64,000 nt of DNA from the NCBI RefSeq assembly GCF_945952435.1, contig NZ_CAMFHZ010000004.1:62001-126000 (forward strand). Direction: 5' to 3'. The position numbers were made by a program, and so were the translations under genes. How positions within the stretch are numbered: position 1 is the stretch's first letter; each line of letters begins with the position of its first letter. Below are positions 54,889-63,439 of this stretch, piece after piece. Source of the DNA: an uncultured Microbacterium sp. (GTDB lineage: Bacteria; Actinomycetota; Actinomycetes; Actinomycetales; Microbacteriaceae). The notes beneath the pieces are model-generated. The model saw nothing but the letters and a program-made list of their open reading frames with translations, was not told the origin of the DNA and did not search any database.

Positions 54889-56082
54889 GTGACCTCTCGT
54901 GATGACTCCGCCGATCCCGTCGTCCCCTTCGCCTCTCCCGCCGCGGCCTGCGGACCGCGCTGGGTGGAGACGGCCGTCGCCTACGACGGCATCCTGCTGG
55001 CCGGATTCGGGGGACCGGAAGGTCAGGAGGACGTCATCCCGTTCCTGCGGAACGTCACGCGGGGCCGCGGCATCCCCGACGAGCGGCTGGAGGAGGTCGC
55101 GCACCACTACCGGCACTTCGGCGGCGTGAGTCCGATCAACGCGCAGAACAGGGCGCTCAAGGCGGCCCTGGAAGCCGAGCTGGACCGGCGCGGCATCGAC
55201 CTGCCCGTGTACTGGGGCAACCGCAACTGGACGCCGTACCTCACCGAGGCCGTGTCCGAAGCCGCCGCGGAGGGCGACACGACCCTCCTCGCGTTCGCGA
55301 CGAGCGCCTACAGCTCGTTCTCCAGCTGCCGCCAGTACCGCGAGGACTTCGCACGCGTGCTCGAGGAGACGGGCCTCGGCGAGACGGTGACGATCGACAA
55401 GATCCGCCCGTTCTTCGATCACCCCGGTTTCGTCGAGTCCTTCGTCGAGGGCGTGCGCGACGCGATCGCGGCGTTCACCGACGACGGCGCCTCGCCGGCG
55501 GCGATCCAGGTGCTCTTCACCACCCACAGCGTGCCCACCGACGACGCCCTGCGTTCGGGCCCCCGCGACACGGACTGGGGTCCCGGCGGCGCGTACGCGG
55601 CCCAGCACGAGGCGGTCGCCGCCTGGGTCATGCACCGGGTGGCGGAACTTCTTCCCGCGGCGGCCGACGTGCCCTGGGAGCTCGTCTACCAGTCCCGCTC
55701 CGGTCCCGCCTCGCAGCCCTGGCTCGAGCCGGACATCTGCGACGTCATCGAGGAGCTCCCCGCCCGTGGCCGCACCGCGGTCGCGGTCGTGCCGCTCGGG
55801 TTCGTCAGCGACCACATGGAGGTGCTCTGGGATCTGGACACCGAGGCCAAAGACGCCGCGGCCGAGGCCGGGCTCGCGTTCGCCCGCACTCCGACGCCGG
55901 GCGTGTCCGCCTCGTTCGTCGCTGGCATCGTCGATCTCGTCGAGGAACGCTTGGAGGGGCGGCCGGCCGCCGAGAGGGCGCACGTGACCGGACTCGGGCC
56001 CTGGTTCGACGTGTGCCGTCCTGGCTGCTGCGAGAACGTGCGGGCCGGGTTCAAGCCGGCGGCCGCGGGCATCGCTCCCTGA
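54889..56082 (+). CDS. hemH: Ferrochelatase (coproporphyrin type), hemH/cpfC
   Basis: A 397-residue enzyme that inserts iron into a porphyrin; in Gram-positive bacteria the substrate is coproporphyrin III. GILLAGFGGPEGQEDVIPFLRNV starts the core (listed here as G-I-L-L through L-R-N-V). The metal-site histidine is in LFTTHSVP, and VPLGFVSDHMEVLWDLD carries the conserved glutamate region. The C-terminal CRPGCCENVR, together with an earlier cysteine in SSCRQYRED, gives the four cysteines expected for the [2Fe-2S] cluster of actinobacterial ferrochelatases. It is not clustered with other haem genes in this window. Confidence 0.94.
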   Translation: MTSRDDSADPVVPFASPAAACGPRWVETAVAYDGILLAGFGGPEGQEDVIPFLRNVTRGRGIPDERLEEVAHHYRHFGGVSPINAQNRALKAALEAELDRRGIDLPVYWGNRNWTPYLTEAVSEAAAEGDTTLLAFATSAYSSFSSCRQYREDFARVLEETGLGETVTIDKIRPFFDHPGFVESFVEGVRDAIAAFTDDGASPAAIQVLFTTHSVPTDDALRSGPRDTDWGPGGAYAAQHEAVAAWVMHRVAELLPAAADVPWELVYQSRSGPASQPWLEPDICDVIEELPARGRTAVAVVPLGFVSDHMEVLWDLDTEAKDAAAEAGLAFARTPTPGVSASFVAGIVDLVEERLEGRPAAERAHVTGLGPWFDVCRPGCCENVRAGFKPAAAGIAP

Positions 56083-56116
56083 CCCTCGCGCGACCTGCGC
56101 GCGCGTCGGCGCTCCG

Positions 56117-56122
56117 TAGGAT
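56117..56122 (+). promoter_or_regulatory. -10 element (TAGGAT) of leaderless rpiB transcript
   Basis: TAGGAT is followed by 6 bases and the ATG at 56129. Confidence 0.65.
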
Positions 56123-56128
56123 TGACCC

Positions 56129-56614
56129 ATGCGCATCCACATCGCCACCGATCACGCCGGTCTCGAGTTCTCCACGAAGCTGCAGCGCCACCTGGCGGAG
56201 GCGGGACACGAGGTCGTCGACCACGGTCCGATCGAGTACGACGCACTGGACGACTACCCCGCGTTCTGCATCCGGGCCGCGCAGGCGACGATCGCCGATC
56301 AGCGTGCCGGTATCGAGGCGCTGGGCGTCGTGTTCGGCGGTTCCGGCAACGGGGAGCAGATCGCGGCGAACAAGGTCGAGGGGATCCGCGCCGCTCTCGT
56401 CTGGAGCATCGCGACCGCCGAGCTCGCCCGGGAGCACAACGACGCGAACGTGATCGCGATCGGCGCGCGCCAGCACACCTTCGAGGAGGTCACGGCGTTC
56501 ATCGACCGGTTCATCGCTACCCCGTTCTCCGGCGAGGAGCGGCACGTCCGTCGGATCGCGCAGATCGCCGACTTCGAGCGCGACGGATCGCTGCTCCCGG
56601 ATCCGCGCGCCTGA
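56129..56614 (+). CDS. rpiB: Ribose-5-phosphate isomerase B
   Basis: A 161-residue RpiB/LacA-family isomerase interconverting ribose-5-phosphate and ribulose-5-phosphate. IATDHAGLEFSTKL and the loop VFGGSGNGEQIAANK are the active-site segments. The usual catalytic cysteine of the GSGxG loop is replaced by an asparagine-containing GSGNGE, as in mycobacterial-type enzymes. Length is normal. The Nei-type glycosylase gene follows with a TGATG overlap. Confidence 0.93.
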   Translation: MRIHIATDHAGLEFSTKLQRHLAEAGHEVVDHGPIEYDALDDYPAFCIRAAQATIADQRAGIEALGVVFGGSGNGEQIAANKVEGIRAALVWSIATAELAREHNDANVIAIGARQHTFEEVTAFIDRFIATPFSGEERHVRRIAQIADFERDGSLLPDPRA

Positions 56615-57618
56615 TGCCCGAGGGCCATTCCGTCCACCGGATCGCGCGGCAGTTCGCTAGCAATTTCGTCGGGAAGCCCGTGGCGGCGTCCAGTCCTCAG
56701 GGACGCTTCGCCGAGGGCGCCGCGCTCCTCGACGGCCGCACGGTGGAGAGCGTGCACGCCGTCGGCAAGCAGATGTTCCTGGAGGCGGAGGGCGCTCTCT
56801 GGCTCCGTGTGCATCTGGGCCTCTACGGGGCATGGGACTTCTCCGGAGAGATCCTGGTCGATCCGACGATCGCCTCCGCGAACGGACGCATGGGGCAGAC
56901 CAACCAGCGCGGGACCGACCTGAGCGAGCAGACGGCGATCCTGGACGACGCGGGCGAGAACTCGCTGTCCTCGATCGGCGCCCCCCGCAGGACCCGCGTG
57001 CATGTGCGCATGTCGGAGGCGACCAAGGGGCTCGCGGACGATGGCGCGGAGTGGCCGCCTCCGGTCGTGGGGCAGGTGCGGCTGCGGCTGCTGACCGACA
57101 CGACCTGCGCCGATCTGCGCGGGCCGACTGCCTGCGTGCTGCAGACCACCGACGAGATGCTGGCGACGGTGGCGAAGCTCGGTCCCGATCCCCTCGTCGG
57201 CGACGCGGGCGAGGGCGAGGAGCGCTTCGTCGCGGCGGTGCGTCGGCGTGGCGTTCCGATCGCGCTGCTGCTCATGGACCAGGCGGTGGTGAGCGGGATC
57301 GGCAACGTCTACCGCGCGGAACTGCTGTTCCGGGCGCGACTGAACCCGCACACGCCGGGCCGGGATGTGCCGGAGGCGACCGTGCGCGCCCTCTGGCGCG
57401 ACTGGGTCCGCCTCCTCGCGATCGGCGTGGAGACCGGGCAGATGATGACCATGGACGACCTGACGCCCGAGCAGTACCGGGCCGCGATGGCGCATCGCGA
57501 CGATCGGCACTGGGTCTACCACCGTGCAGGACTGCCGTGCCGGATCTGCGGCACGGACATCGTGCTCGAGGAGATCGGCGCCCGCAAGCTGTACTGGTGC
57601 CCCCGCTGCCAGGCGTGA
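56614..57618 (+). CDS. Fpg/Nei-family DNA glycosylase (Nei2-like)
   Basis: A 334-residue base-excision repair enzyme that removes oxidised bases and cuts the abasic site. The catalytic N-terminus MPEGHSVHRIA has Pro2 and Glu3. The wedge lysine is in VHAVGKQMF. The helix-two-turn-helix has MDQAVVSGIGNVYRAELLF. A zinc finger CRICG with CPRCQ ends the protein. It is longer than usual because of an insertion at about residues 88-130, rich in polar residues (NQRGTDLSEQTAILDD onward). It overlaps rpiB by one base. Confidence 0.93.
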   Translation: MPEGHSVHRIARQFASNFVGKPVAASSPQGRFAEGAALLDGRTVESVHAVGKQMFLEAEGALWLRVHLGLYGAWDFSGEILVDPTIASANGRMGQTNQRGTDLSEQTAILDDAGENSLSSIGAPRRTRVHVRMSEATKGLADDGAEWPPPVVGQVRLRLLTDTTCADLRGPTACVLQTTDEMLATVAKLGPDPLVGDAGEGEERFVAAVRRRGVPIALLLMDQAVVSGIGNVYRAELLFRARLNPHTPGRDVPEATVRALWRDWVRLLAIGVETGQMMTMDDLTPEQYRAAMAHRDDRHWVYHRAGLPCRICGTDIVLEEIGARKLYWCPRCQA

Positions 57619-57674
57619 CGGCGTCGATGCGCGCTCGGCCCCGCTCCGATGCGTCCCGTCTCTCTTCCCCCCTT

Positions 57675-57840
57675 GTGGCCGTTGAGCGAGCGCAGCGAGA
57701 CGAAACGCGGTCTTCCCGGGGGTCGTTGAGCGAGTCTTCCCTCGGGGTCGTTGAGCGAGCGCAGCGAGACGAAACGCGGTGCGGTTCCGAGAGCGCGACG
57801 TCTCGTCTCGTTCGCCCCCGGCCTCCTGGCTCAACGAGCT
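57675..57840. repeat. Intergenic repeat GTCGTTGAGCGAGC...GACGAAACG, three direct units and one inverted
   Basis: Occupies most of the 251-base gap before the PaiB-like gene; no gene is seen. Two units share CGTTGAGCGAGCGCAGCGAG followed by ACGAAACGCGG (starting near 57680 and 57748). A shorter unit between them keeps GTCGTTGAGCGAG (57722). Near 57800-57838 the complement appears as TCTCGTCTCGTTCG and GGCTCAACGAGC, so the last direct unit and this one could fold into a long hairpin. It belongs to the same family as the block at 35541-35832. Confidence 0.8.
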
Positions 57841-57857
57841 CGGCGGCGGAGGGATCC

Positions 57858-57863
57858 TAAGCT
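57858..57863 (+). promoter_or_regulatory. -10 element (TAAGCT) of leaderless PaiB-like transcript
   Basis: TAAGCT is followed by 6 bases and the ATG at 57870. Confidence 0.6.
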
Positions 57864-57869
57864 GGTTCC

Positions 57870-58520
57870 ATGCGTCAGAACCCGAGCTTCGCCCTCACCG
57901 ATCTCGCCGAGATCCGCCGCGTGATCGCGGAGAACCCCTGGGCGACGCTCGTCGGGCGGGACGCGGACGGCATGACGGCCTCGCACTACGCGGTGCTGCT
58001 CGACCCCGATCGTGACGACCTGTCGATCGTGGCGCACGTCGGACGTCCCGATGATCTCGTGCTCGGGCTGGGGGAGCAGGAGCTGCTGGTCGTCTTCCAG
58101 GGGCCTCACGGCTACATCTCCCCGGGCTGGTACGGCGACGTCGCCGCGGTACCCACGTGGAACTACGTCGCCGTGCACCTCTCCGGCGTCCCGCAGCTGC
58201 TGGACTCCGCGGAGAACCTGCGCGTGCTCGACCACCTCGTCGCGCACTTCGAGGCGCCCCGGGACGACCCGCGTGGCATGTGGACGCCCCCGAACGACGA
58301 GGCGTTCGTCCGACGGATGGAGGCGGGGACGATCGGCTTCCGATTGACGCCCACCCGGGTCGTCGCCAAGCGCAAGCTCAGCCAGAACAAGGCCGACGAC
58401 GTGATCGAGAACGTCATCCTGAATCTGCGGGGCGACGGCGTCTACGCTGACGGCAGGTTGGCCGACGAGATGCAGCGCGCGCACGACGCCCGCCTCGCTG
58501 CGCGGGGGATCGGGGCGTGA
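57870..58520 (+). CDS. FMN-binding negative transcriptional regulator, PaiB family
   Basis: A 216-residue PaiB-type protein with the split-barrel flavin fold. The family start is QNPSFALTDLAEIRRVIAEN. The conserved core is HVGRPDDLV and VFQGPHGYISPGWYG with VPTWNYVAVHLSG. The C-terminal segment IGFRLTPTRVVAKRKLSQNK is the family signature. In Bacillus, PaiB affects sporulation and protease genes; most relatives are simply flavin-binding proteins. The stop overlaps the amidohydrolase start by 4 bases (GTGA). Confidence 0.9.
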   Translation: MRQNPSFALTDLAEIRRVIAENPWATLVGRDADGMTASHYAVLLDPDRDDLSIVAHVGRPDDLVLGLGEQELLVVFQGPHGYISPGWYGDVAAVPTWNYVAVHLSGVPQLLDSAENLRVLDHLVAHFEAPRDDPRGMWTPPNDEAFVRRMEAGTIGFRLTPTRVVAKRKLSQNKADDVIENVILNLRGDGVYADGRLADEMQRAHDARLAARGIGA

Positions 58521-60022
58521 CCGCGGGGATCGGGTCGGATGTCACGGTCATCCGGGGTGCGCGCATCGCCACCGGCGCCCGGCGTCTGCTGGCGATCGAC
58601 GGTCCCGTCGACGTGACGGTGCAGGCGGGGCGGATCGCCGACGTCGCGCCTGCCGGCGCGCTGCGTGTCGAGGGGGAGACGCTCGACGGAGACGGCGCCT
58701 GGCTGCTCCCCGGGCTCTGGGATCATCACGTGCACACCGTGCAATGGGCGCTCGCGGCGCAGCGCGTCGACCTCTCAGGCGCCGGCAGCGCCGCGGAGGC
58801 GGCCGCGCTCATGGCCGGGGCGCCGGTTCTCGGGGACGGACGCCGCGTCGGAGCGGGATTCCGGGACGTGCGCTGGGGGGACCGCCCTGACCTCGCGATG
58901 CTCGACGAGCGCACCGGTGAGACCCCGACCTACCTCATCAACGCCGACGTGCACAGCGTGTGGATGAACGGCGCGGCCTTCCGTCGGGAGGGGTTCGCGG
59001 CGCCGACCGACGGAGTGCTCCGCGAGGAGGATGCGTTCGAGATCTCCCGTCGACTCAACGCGGCCGATCACGGCGTCGCCGACGCCGCCGTGGCCGCAGC
59101 GGCGCGCCGTGCCGCCGCGCGGGGAGTGGTCGGACTCGTCGACTTCGACATGGCCTGGAACGCCGAGGCGTGGGCGCGCCGGCTCGGGGCGGGCTTCGAC
59201 AGCCACCGGGTCGAGTTCGCGGTCTACCCGCACGATCTGGATCGCGCGATCTCCGAAGGCCTCGTGACGGGGGACCCGATCCCCGAGGATCCGCACGGTC
59301 TCGTCCGGATGGGGCCGCTGAAGATCATCTCGGACGGTTCCCTGGGCACGCGCACCGCCGCCGTGAGCCACGGCTACGCCGACGACCCGCACAACCACGG
59401 CGTGATGACCGTGTCGCCGGCGCGGTTGCAGGAGCTCCTGCTGCGCGCGACGGGTGCGGGACTCGGGATCGCGCTGCACGCGATCGGCGACACCGCCGTG
59501 ACCGCGGCGCTCGACGCGTTCACGCTCACGGGGGCGCGGGGCACGATCGAGCACGCTCAGCTCGTGCGGCACGGCGACCTCGCGCGGTTCGCCCGACTGG
59601 GGGTCGCGGCGAGCGTCCAGCCGCAGCACGCCCTCGACGATCGCGATGCGGCCGACGAGCTCTGGGCGGATCAGACGGCGCTCGTGTATCCGCTGGCATC
59701 CCTGCATCGCGCCGGGGCCACGCTCCGTTTCGGATCCGACGCCCCGGTCGCCGCGCTCGATCCCTGGCACGCGATCTCCGCCGCCGTGCACCGCACGGAC
59801 GACGGTCGTGCGCCGTGGCGTCCGGAGGAGCGTCTGGATGCGGCGACGGCGATCGCGGCCAGCACGCACGGCGGGACGACCGGAGAGGCGGACGTCCTGC
59901 CCGGCGGCGCGGCCGACCTCGTGCTCGTCGACGCGGATCCGTCCGCCGCCGATGCCGCCACCCTGCGTCGCATGCCCGTCCGGGCGACGCTGGTCGGCGG
60001 ACGGCTGACGCACCTGGGCTGA
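58517..60022 (+). CDS. YtcJ-like amidohydrolase
   Basis: A 501-residue metal-dependent hydrolase of the amidohydrolase superfamily, group 3. LLPGLWDHHVHTVQW carries the first metal ligands. KIISDGSLGTRTAAV, IALHAIGDTAVTAAL and GTIEHAQLV follow in barrel order, and RFGSDAPVAALDPWHA has the catalytic aspartate. A small beta domain is split between the N- and C-termini. Substrates of this group are mostly unknown amides or cyclic compounds. It is translationally coupled to the PaiB-like gene. Confidence 0.9.
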   Translation: MTAGIGSDVTVIRGARIATGARRLLAIDGPVDVTVQAGRIADVAPAGALRVEGETLDGDGAWLLPGLWDHHVHTVQWALAAQRVDLSGAGSAAEAAALMAGAPVLGDGRRVGAGFRDVRWGDRPDLAMLDERTGETPTYLINADVHSVWMNGAAFRREGFAAPTDGVLREEDAFEISRRLNAADHGVADAAVAAAARRAAARGVVGLVDFDMAWNAEAWARRLGAGFDSHRVEFAVYPHDLDRAISEGLVTGDPIPEDPHGLVRMGPLKIISDGSLGTRTAAVSHGYADDPHNHGVMTVSPARLQELLLRATGAGLGIALHAIGDTAVTAALDAFTLTGARGTIEHAQLVRHGDLARFARLGVAASVQPQHALDDRDAADELWADQTALVYPLASLHRAGATLRFGSDAPVAALDPWHAISAAVHRTDDGRAPWRPEERLDAATAIAASTHGGTTGEADVLPGGAADLVLVDADPSAADAATLRRMPVRATLVGGRLTHLG

Positions 60023-60039
60023 ACCTCGCCGGAGACGAC

Positions 60040-60072
60040 GAAGGCGCCCGACCGCTGCGGTCGGGCGCCTTC
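60040..60072. terminator. Bidirectional hairpin terminator between amidohydrolase gene and dps
   Basis: A perfect 15-bp inverted repeat (GAAGGCGCCCGACCG with its complement) around a 3-base loop lies between two convergent stop codons. Confidence 0.85.
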
Positions 60073-60079
60073 GAACGGG

Positions 60080-60565
60080 TCAGGCCGCGATGTGCGACAC
60101 GAGGAACCAGCGGTCCTTCTCGAGGCCGCGCTGGATCTCGATCGCGACGTCCTGGCTGGTGAGGTCGATCTCGTCGAGGCCCTCGACAGCGGCCTTGACG
60201 TGGGCGATGACCTCGTCGATGTCCGCGATCACGGCCCGGACGAGCTCGTCCGACTTCGTGAAGCCGGCGGGGACGTGGGTGGCGCCGACCTTCTCGGCGA
60301 CCGTCGACAGGCGGGCATCGATCGGCAGGCCGAGGGCGACGATGCGCTCCGCGGCGGTGTCGGCGAAGTCGCCGGCGTGCTCCACGATCGTGTCGAGCAG
60401 CTCGTGCACGCCCACGAAGTTGGCCCCGCGCACGTGCCAGTGCGCCTGCTTGCCGTTGACCGTGAGGGCTTCGAGGCCGAGCACGACAGGAGTCAGGAAC
60501 TGGGCCGCCCCCGCGGCGACGGTCGGGTCGACGGAGGTGGCGGTGGTGGTCTCAGCATTGCTCAT
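60080..60565 (-). CDS. dps: Dps-family DNA-binding ferritin-like protein
   Basis: A 161-residue Dps protein that assembles as a dodecamer, oxidises Fe(II) with peroxide and protects DNA. The ferroxidase residues are in KQAHWHVRGANFVGVHELLD and the following VEHAGDFADTAAERI. The N-terminus (about 15 residues) has few positive charges, so DNA binding may be weak. A GAGGAG site lies 5 bases before the ATG. The promoter region upstream has an unusual 17-bp direct repeat, described separately. Confidence 0.95.
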   Translation of the reverse strand: MSNAETTTATSVDPTVAAGAAQFLTPVVLGLEALTVNGKQAHWHVRGANFVGVHELLDTIVEHAGDFADTAAERIVALGLPIDARLSTVAEKVGATHVPAGFTKSDELVRAVIADIDEVIAHVKAAVEGLDEIDLTSQDVAIEIQRGLEKDRWFLVSHIAA

Positions 60566-60602
60566 GGAGTCTCCTCGAGTCGTCGGAACGTGTGGCTTAC
60601 CT

Positions 60603-60660
60603 CAACGTTACTCGGCAGGTTTTGTTCCGCAAGCAAGCTGAGGCAACGCTAACTCGCAGG
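60603..60660 (-). promoter_or_regulatory. dps promoter with two direct repeats
   Basis: On the minus strand, TTGCGG (60627-60632), a 16-base spacer and TAACGT (60605-60610) form a promoter; the start would be near 60598. Two imperfect copies, CAACGTTACTCGGCAGG (60603-60619) and CAACGCTAACTCGCAGG (60644-60660), flank it 41 bp apart. One covers the -10 and the other lies upstream of the -35. A resemblance to DtxR-type iron boxes is weak. Confidence 0.6.
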
Positions 60661-60744
60661 TCACGGGCTGTTTCGGTGAGCCTCGCCTCAGACCTCGGCC
60701 GCGCGGGTCCGCGTGGGCGATCGGGCCGGAACAGGGATCCGGGA

Positions 60745-60750
60745 TAGGTT
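60745..60750 (+). promoter_or_regulatory. -10 element (TAGGTT) of leaderless acyltransferase-SGNH transcript
   Basis: TAGGTT is followed by 6 bases and the GTG at 60757. Confidence 0.6.
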
Positions 60751-60756
60751 CGTCTG

Positions 60757-62865
60757 GTGGCATCTGCAGGCAACATCTCCCGAGCGGCGCTGCGCGGCTC
60801 CCGTACGTCCGCGGCGGCCAAGGTCGGCTCCGGCTTCATCCCGCACGTGCAGGGTCTGCGCGCGATCGCCGTGCTCGCGGTCGTGCTCTACCACTTCTGG
60901 CCGGGCAGGCTCACCGGCGGGTATGTCGGCGTCGACATCTTCTTCGTCATCTCGGGCTTCCTCATCACCGCGCATCTGGCCCGTGAGCTGACATCCACGG
61001 GCTCGGTGAAGCTCGGGCAGTTCTGGGCCCGACGTGCCCGTCGCCTGCTGCCCGCCTCGCTGCTCGTGCTGCTGTTCTGCGCGATCGTCGCGGCGATCCC
61101 CGTGCTCTCCCCGCTCTCGCAGCTCCCGGCCGAGCTCAAGGAGATCGTCGCCTCGACGTTCTACGTGGAGAACTGGTATCTCGCCCTCGACTCCGCCGAC
61201 TACCTCGCCCACTCGGGCGACCCGACCATGGTGCAGCACTACTGGTCGCTCTCGCTCGAGGAGCAGTTCTACATGCTCTGGCCGCTCATCATGCTGCTGG
61301 CGGCATGGATCGCGGTCAAGTTCTTCCGCGGGTCGCGCCTGCGCGCCGCCGCCGTGGCGATCGGCGTGGTCTCCATCGCGTCCTTCGTCTTCTGCGTCGT
61401 CTTCACCCTGACCAATCCCGCGCCGGCCTACTTCGTGACGTTCGGTCGGATGTGGCAGTTCGGGGTCGGTGCGCTGCTCGCGCTCGTCCCGCGACTGCGG
61501 ATCCGCAACGCGGTCGGGAGCTTCGTGCTCGGCTGGCTCGGCATCATCGTGCTGCTGGTCGTGATCTACCGCTTCGACGGGCAGACGCCGTTCCCCGGCT
61601 ACATGGCCGCCCTTCCCACGCTCGCGGCGGGCGCCGTGATCGCCGCCTCCAACACCGATCGCTGGTGGTACCCGACACGGATTCTCGCCATCCGGCCGAT
61701 GCGGTTCACGGGAGACATCTCGTACAGCCTCTATCTGTGGCACTGGCCGCTCATCATCATCGCGCCCTCCGTGCCGTTCTGGGGGCTCACGATCTACCAT
61801 CGTGTCGCGCTCGTCGCGATCTGCTTCGTGCTCGCCTGGCTCACCAAGCGCTTCGTTGAGGATCCGGTGCGCACCTGGAAGCCCCTCACGGCGCGTCGTC
61901 CCAGGGTCTCGCTGTGGGCGGCACTGGCCGCGATGGTCGTCGTCGCCGGTGTGGCCGGCGGCGGATGGGTCGCGAACGCGTCGACGTACGACGAGGGCGT
62001 GCAGGCGATCGCGCAGCTCCGCGCGGATCCGCCTCCCTGCTTCGGCGCCGCGGTCGTGCTCGACGCGTCCTGCGCGGGGACGAAGACGGCCGAGATCCTG
62101 CCCGCTCCTGGCTTCGCCGGGGTGGACCGTCCGAGCGAGTCCGAGTGCTTCGTCCAGCTCAACGACGCCCGGGCGACCTCGTGCGAGTTCGGGTCGAAGG
62201 ATCCGTCGGCGAAGCAGGTCGCGCTCATCGGCGACAGCCACGCCTTCCAGCTGCTTACGACCTTCCAGGGCATCGCCGAGCGCGAGGGGTGGCATCTCAC
62301 GACGTACTTCAAGGGCGCGTGTCCGTGGAACACGACGCCGCTGAGCACCGGCGGGGCGTTCGGCGATGCGTGCACGCAGTACCGTCAGGCGGTCGCCCAG
62401 GAACTCGACAAGAAGCACTTCGACGTGATCTTCACGGCTGCGCTGTCCACGACGCCCTATTCGGCGGCGGGACACGACTCCGTAAGGGATGCGGCGGTCG
62501 CGGGCTATCGCGAGGCGTGGCGGATGCAGACCGCGAAGGGGACGCCGATCGTCACGGTCGTCGACAACCCCGTCTGGGAGACCGATCCGAACAAGTGCCT
62601 GCGCACCCGCGCGCAGAGCGCCTGCGTCGGAGCGCGCGCCGACGTGCTCACCGCGAAGGACCCGCTGCGGGAGGCCGCGGCGGGGGAGAAGGGCGTCACC
62701 CTGCTCGACTTCACCCGGGTGTTCTGCGACGACGAGACCTGTCGCACGGTCGTGGGCGGTGCCAACATCTACCGCGATCAGGACCATCTCACCGTGACCT
62801 TCGCCAATTCCCTCGCCCCGCAGTACACGGCGGCGCTCAAGGCCGCGATGGGTCTGACCGGCTGA
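60757..62865 (+). CDS. Acyltransferase 3 with fused SGNH domain (OatA-like)
   Basis: A 702-residue membrane acyltransferase with an extracytoplasmic SGNH domain, the layout of OatA/OafB enzymes that O-acetylate cell-wall or surface glycans. The membrane part (about residues 28-400) starts HVQGLRAIAVLAVVLYHFWP and has YVGVDIFFVISGFLIT and HYWSLSLEEQFYMLWPL. The SGNH part (about 460-700) has the nucleophile block VALIGDSHAFQLL and the closing catalytic segment DQDHLTVTFANSLAP. The glycan acceptor is unknown. It is the third acyltransferase-3 gene of the window. Confidence 0.93.
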   Translation: MASAGNISRAALRGSRTSAAAKVGSGFIPHVQGLRAIAVLAVVLYHFWPGRLTGGYVGVDIFFVISGFLITAHLARELTSTGSVKLGQFWARRARRLLPASLLVLLFCAIVAAIPVLSPLSQLPAELKEIVASTFYVENWYLALDSADYLAHSGDPTMVQHYWSLSLEEQFYMLWPLIMLLAAWIAVKFFRGSRLRAAAVAIGVVSIASFVFCVVFTLTNPAPAYFVTFGRMWQFGVGALLALVPRLRIRNAVGSFVLGWLGIIVLLVVIYRFDGQTPFPGYMAALPTLAAGAVIAASNTDRWWYPTRILAIRPMRFTGDISYSLYLWHWPLIIIAPSVPFWGLTIYHRVALVAICFVLAWLTKRFVEDPVRTWKPLTARRPRVSLWAALAAMVVVAGVAGGGWVANASTYDEGVQAIAQLRADPPPCFGAAVVLDASCAGTKTAEILPAPGFAGVDRPSESECFVQLNDARATSCEFGSKDPSAKQVALIGDSHAFQLLTTFQGIAEREGWHLTTYFKGACPWNTTPLSTGGAFGDACTQYRQAVAQELDKKHFDVIFTAALSTTPYSAAGHDSVRDAAVAGYREAWRMQTAKGTPIVTVVDNPVWETDPNKCLRTRAQSACVGARADVLTAKDPLREAAAGEKGVTLLDFTRVFCDDETCRTVVGGANIYRDQDHLTVTFANSLAPQYTAALKAAMGLTG

Positions 62866-62881
62866 CCGGGCCTGCGCTCGT

Positions 62882-62887
62882 TAGAGT
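62882..62887 (+). promoter_or_regulatory. -10 element (TAGAGT) of leaderless gamma-CA transcript
   Basis: TAGAGT is followed by 6 bases and the ATG at 62894. Confidence 0.6.
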
Positions 62888-62893
62888 CGGAGG

Positions 62894-63424
62894 ATGAGCG
62901 ACGACGCCACGATCCTGTCCCTGCCCGGACGCACCCCGCGGATCCACGAGACCGCCTTCCTCGCGACCGGCGCGCGCGTCGTCGGCGGGGTGACGATCGG
63001 GGAGGGATCGAGCGTCTGGTACAACGCGGTGCTGCGGGCCGATTCCGACGCCATCACGATCGGCGAGGGCAGCAACGTGCAGGACAACGTCTCGGTGCAC
63101 GTGGATCAGGGACACCCCGTGTGGATCGGTCGTGACGTCTCCGTCGGGCACAACGCGGTCGTGCACGGCTGCCGTATCGGCGACGGCTCGCTCATCGGCA
63201 TGGGCGCGGTCGTGCTGTCGGGTGCGGTGATCGGATCCGAGTGCCTCATCGCCGGGGGCGCGCTCGTTCTCGGCGGCACGGAGGTGCCCGACGGTTCGCT
63301 CGTCGCCGGCGTCCCCGGGAAGGTGCGGCGCGCACTGACCGCGGAGGAGCGGCAGAAACTGAGGGAGAACGCGCGGATCTACCGCGAGCACACGCGCACC
63401 CACCGCGGCGCGGAGCCGGACTGA
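62894..63424 (+). CDS. Gamma carbonic anhydrase family protein
   Basis: A 176-residue left-handed beta-helix protein of the gamma-carbonic anhydrase/YrdA family. Hexapeptide repeats (VVGGVTIGEGSSVWYNAV and following) make up most of the chain. The three metal histidines are in NVSVHVDQGHP and SVGHNAVVHGC. A C-terminal helix (LTAEERQKLRENARIYREH) packs on the barrel. It may hydrate CO2 or only be a structural relative; many YrdA-type proteins lack shown activity. Confidence 0.92.
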   Translation: MSDDATILSLPGRTPRIHETAFLATGARVVGGVTIGEGSSVWYNAVLRADSDAITIGEGSNVQDNVSVHVDQGHPVWIGRDVSVGHNAVVHGCRIGDGSLIGMGAVVLSGAVIGSECLIAGGALVLGGTEVPDGSLVAGVPGKVRRALTAEERQKLRENARIYREHTRTHRGAEPD

Positions 63425-63439
63425 GCCGCAGTCGTCACG

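Noticed and set aside
60597..60652. DtxR/IdeR iron box upstream of dps
   Set aside because: The best match to TTAGGTTAGGCTAACCTAA is only about 11 of 19 bases; the direct repeat explains the sequence better.
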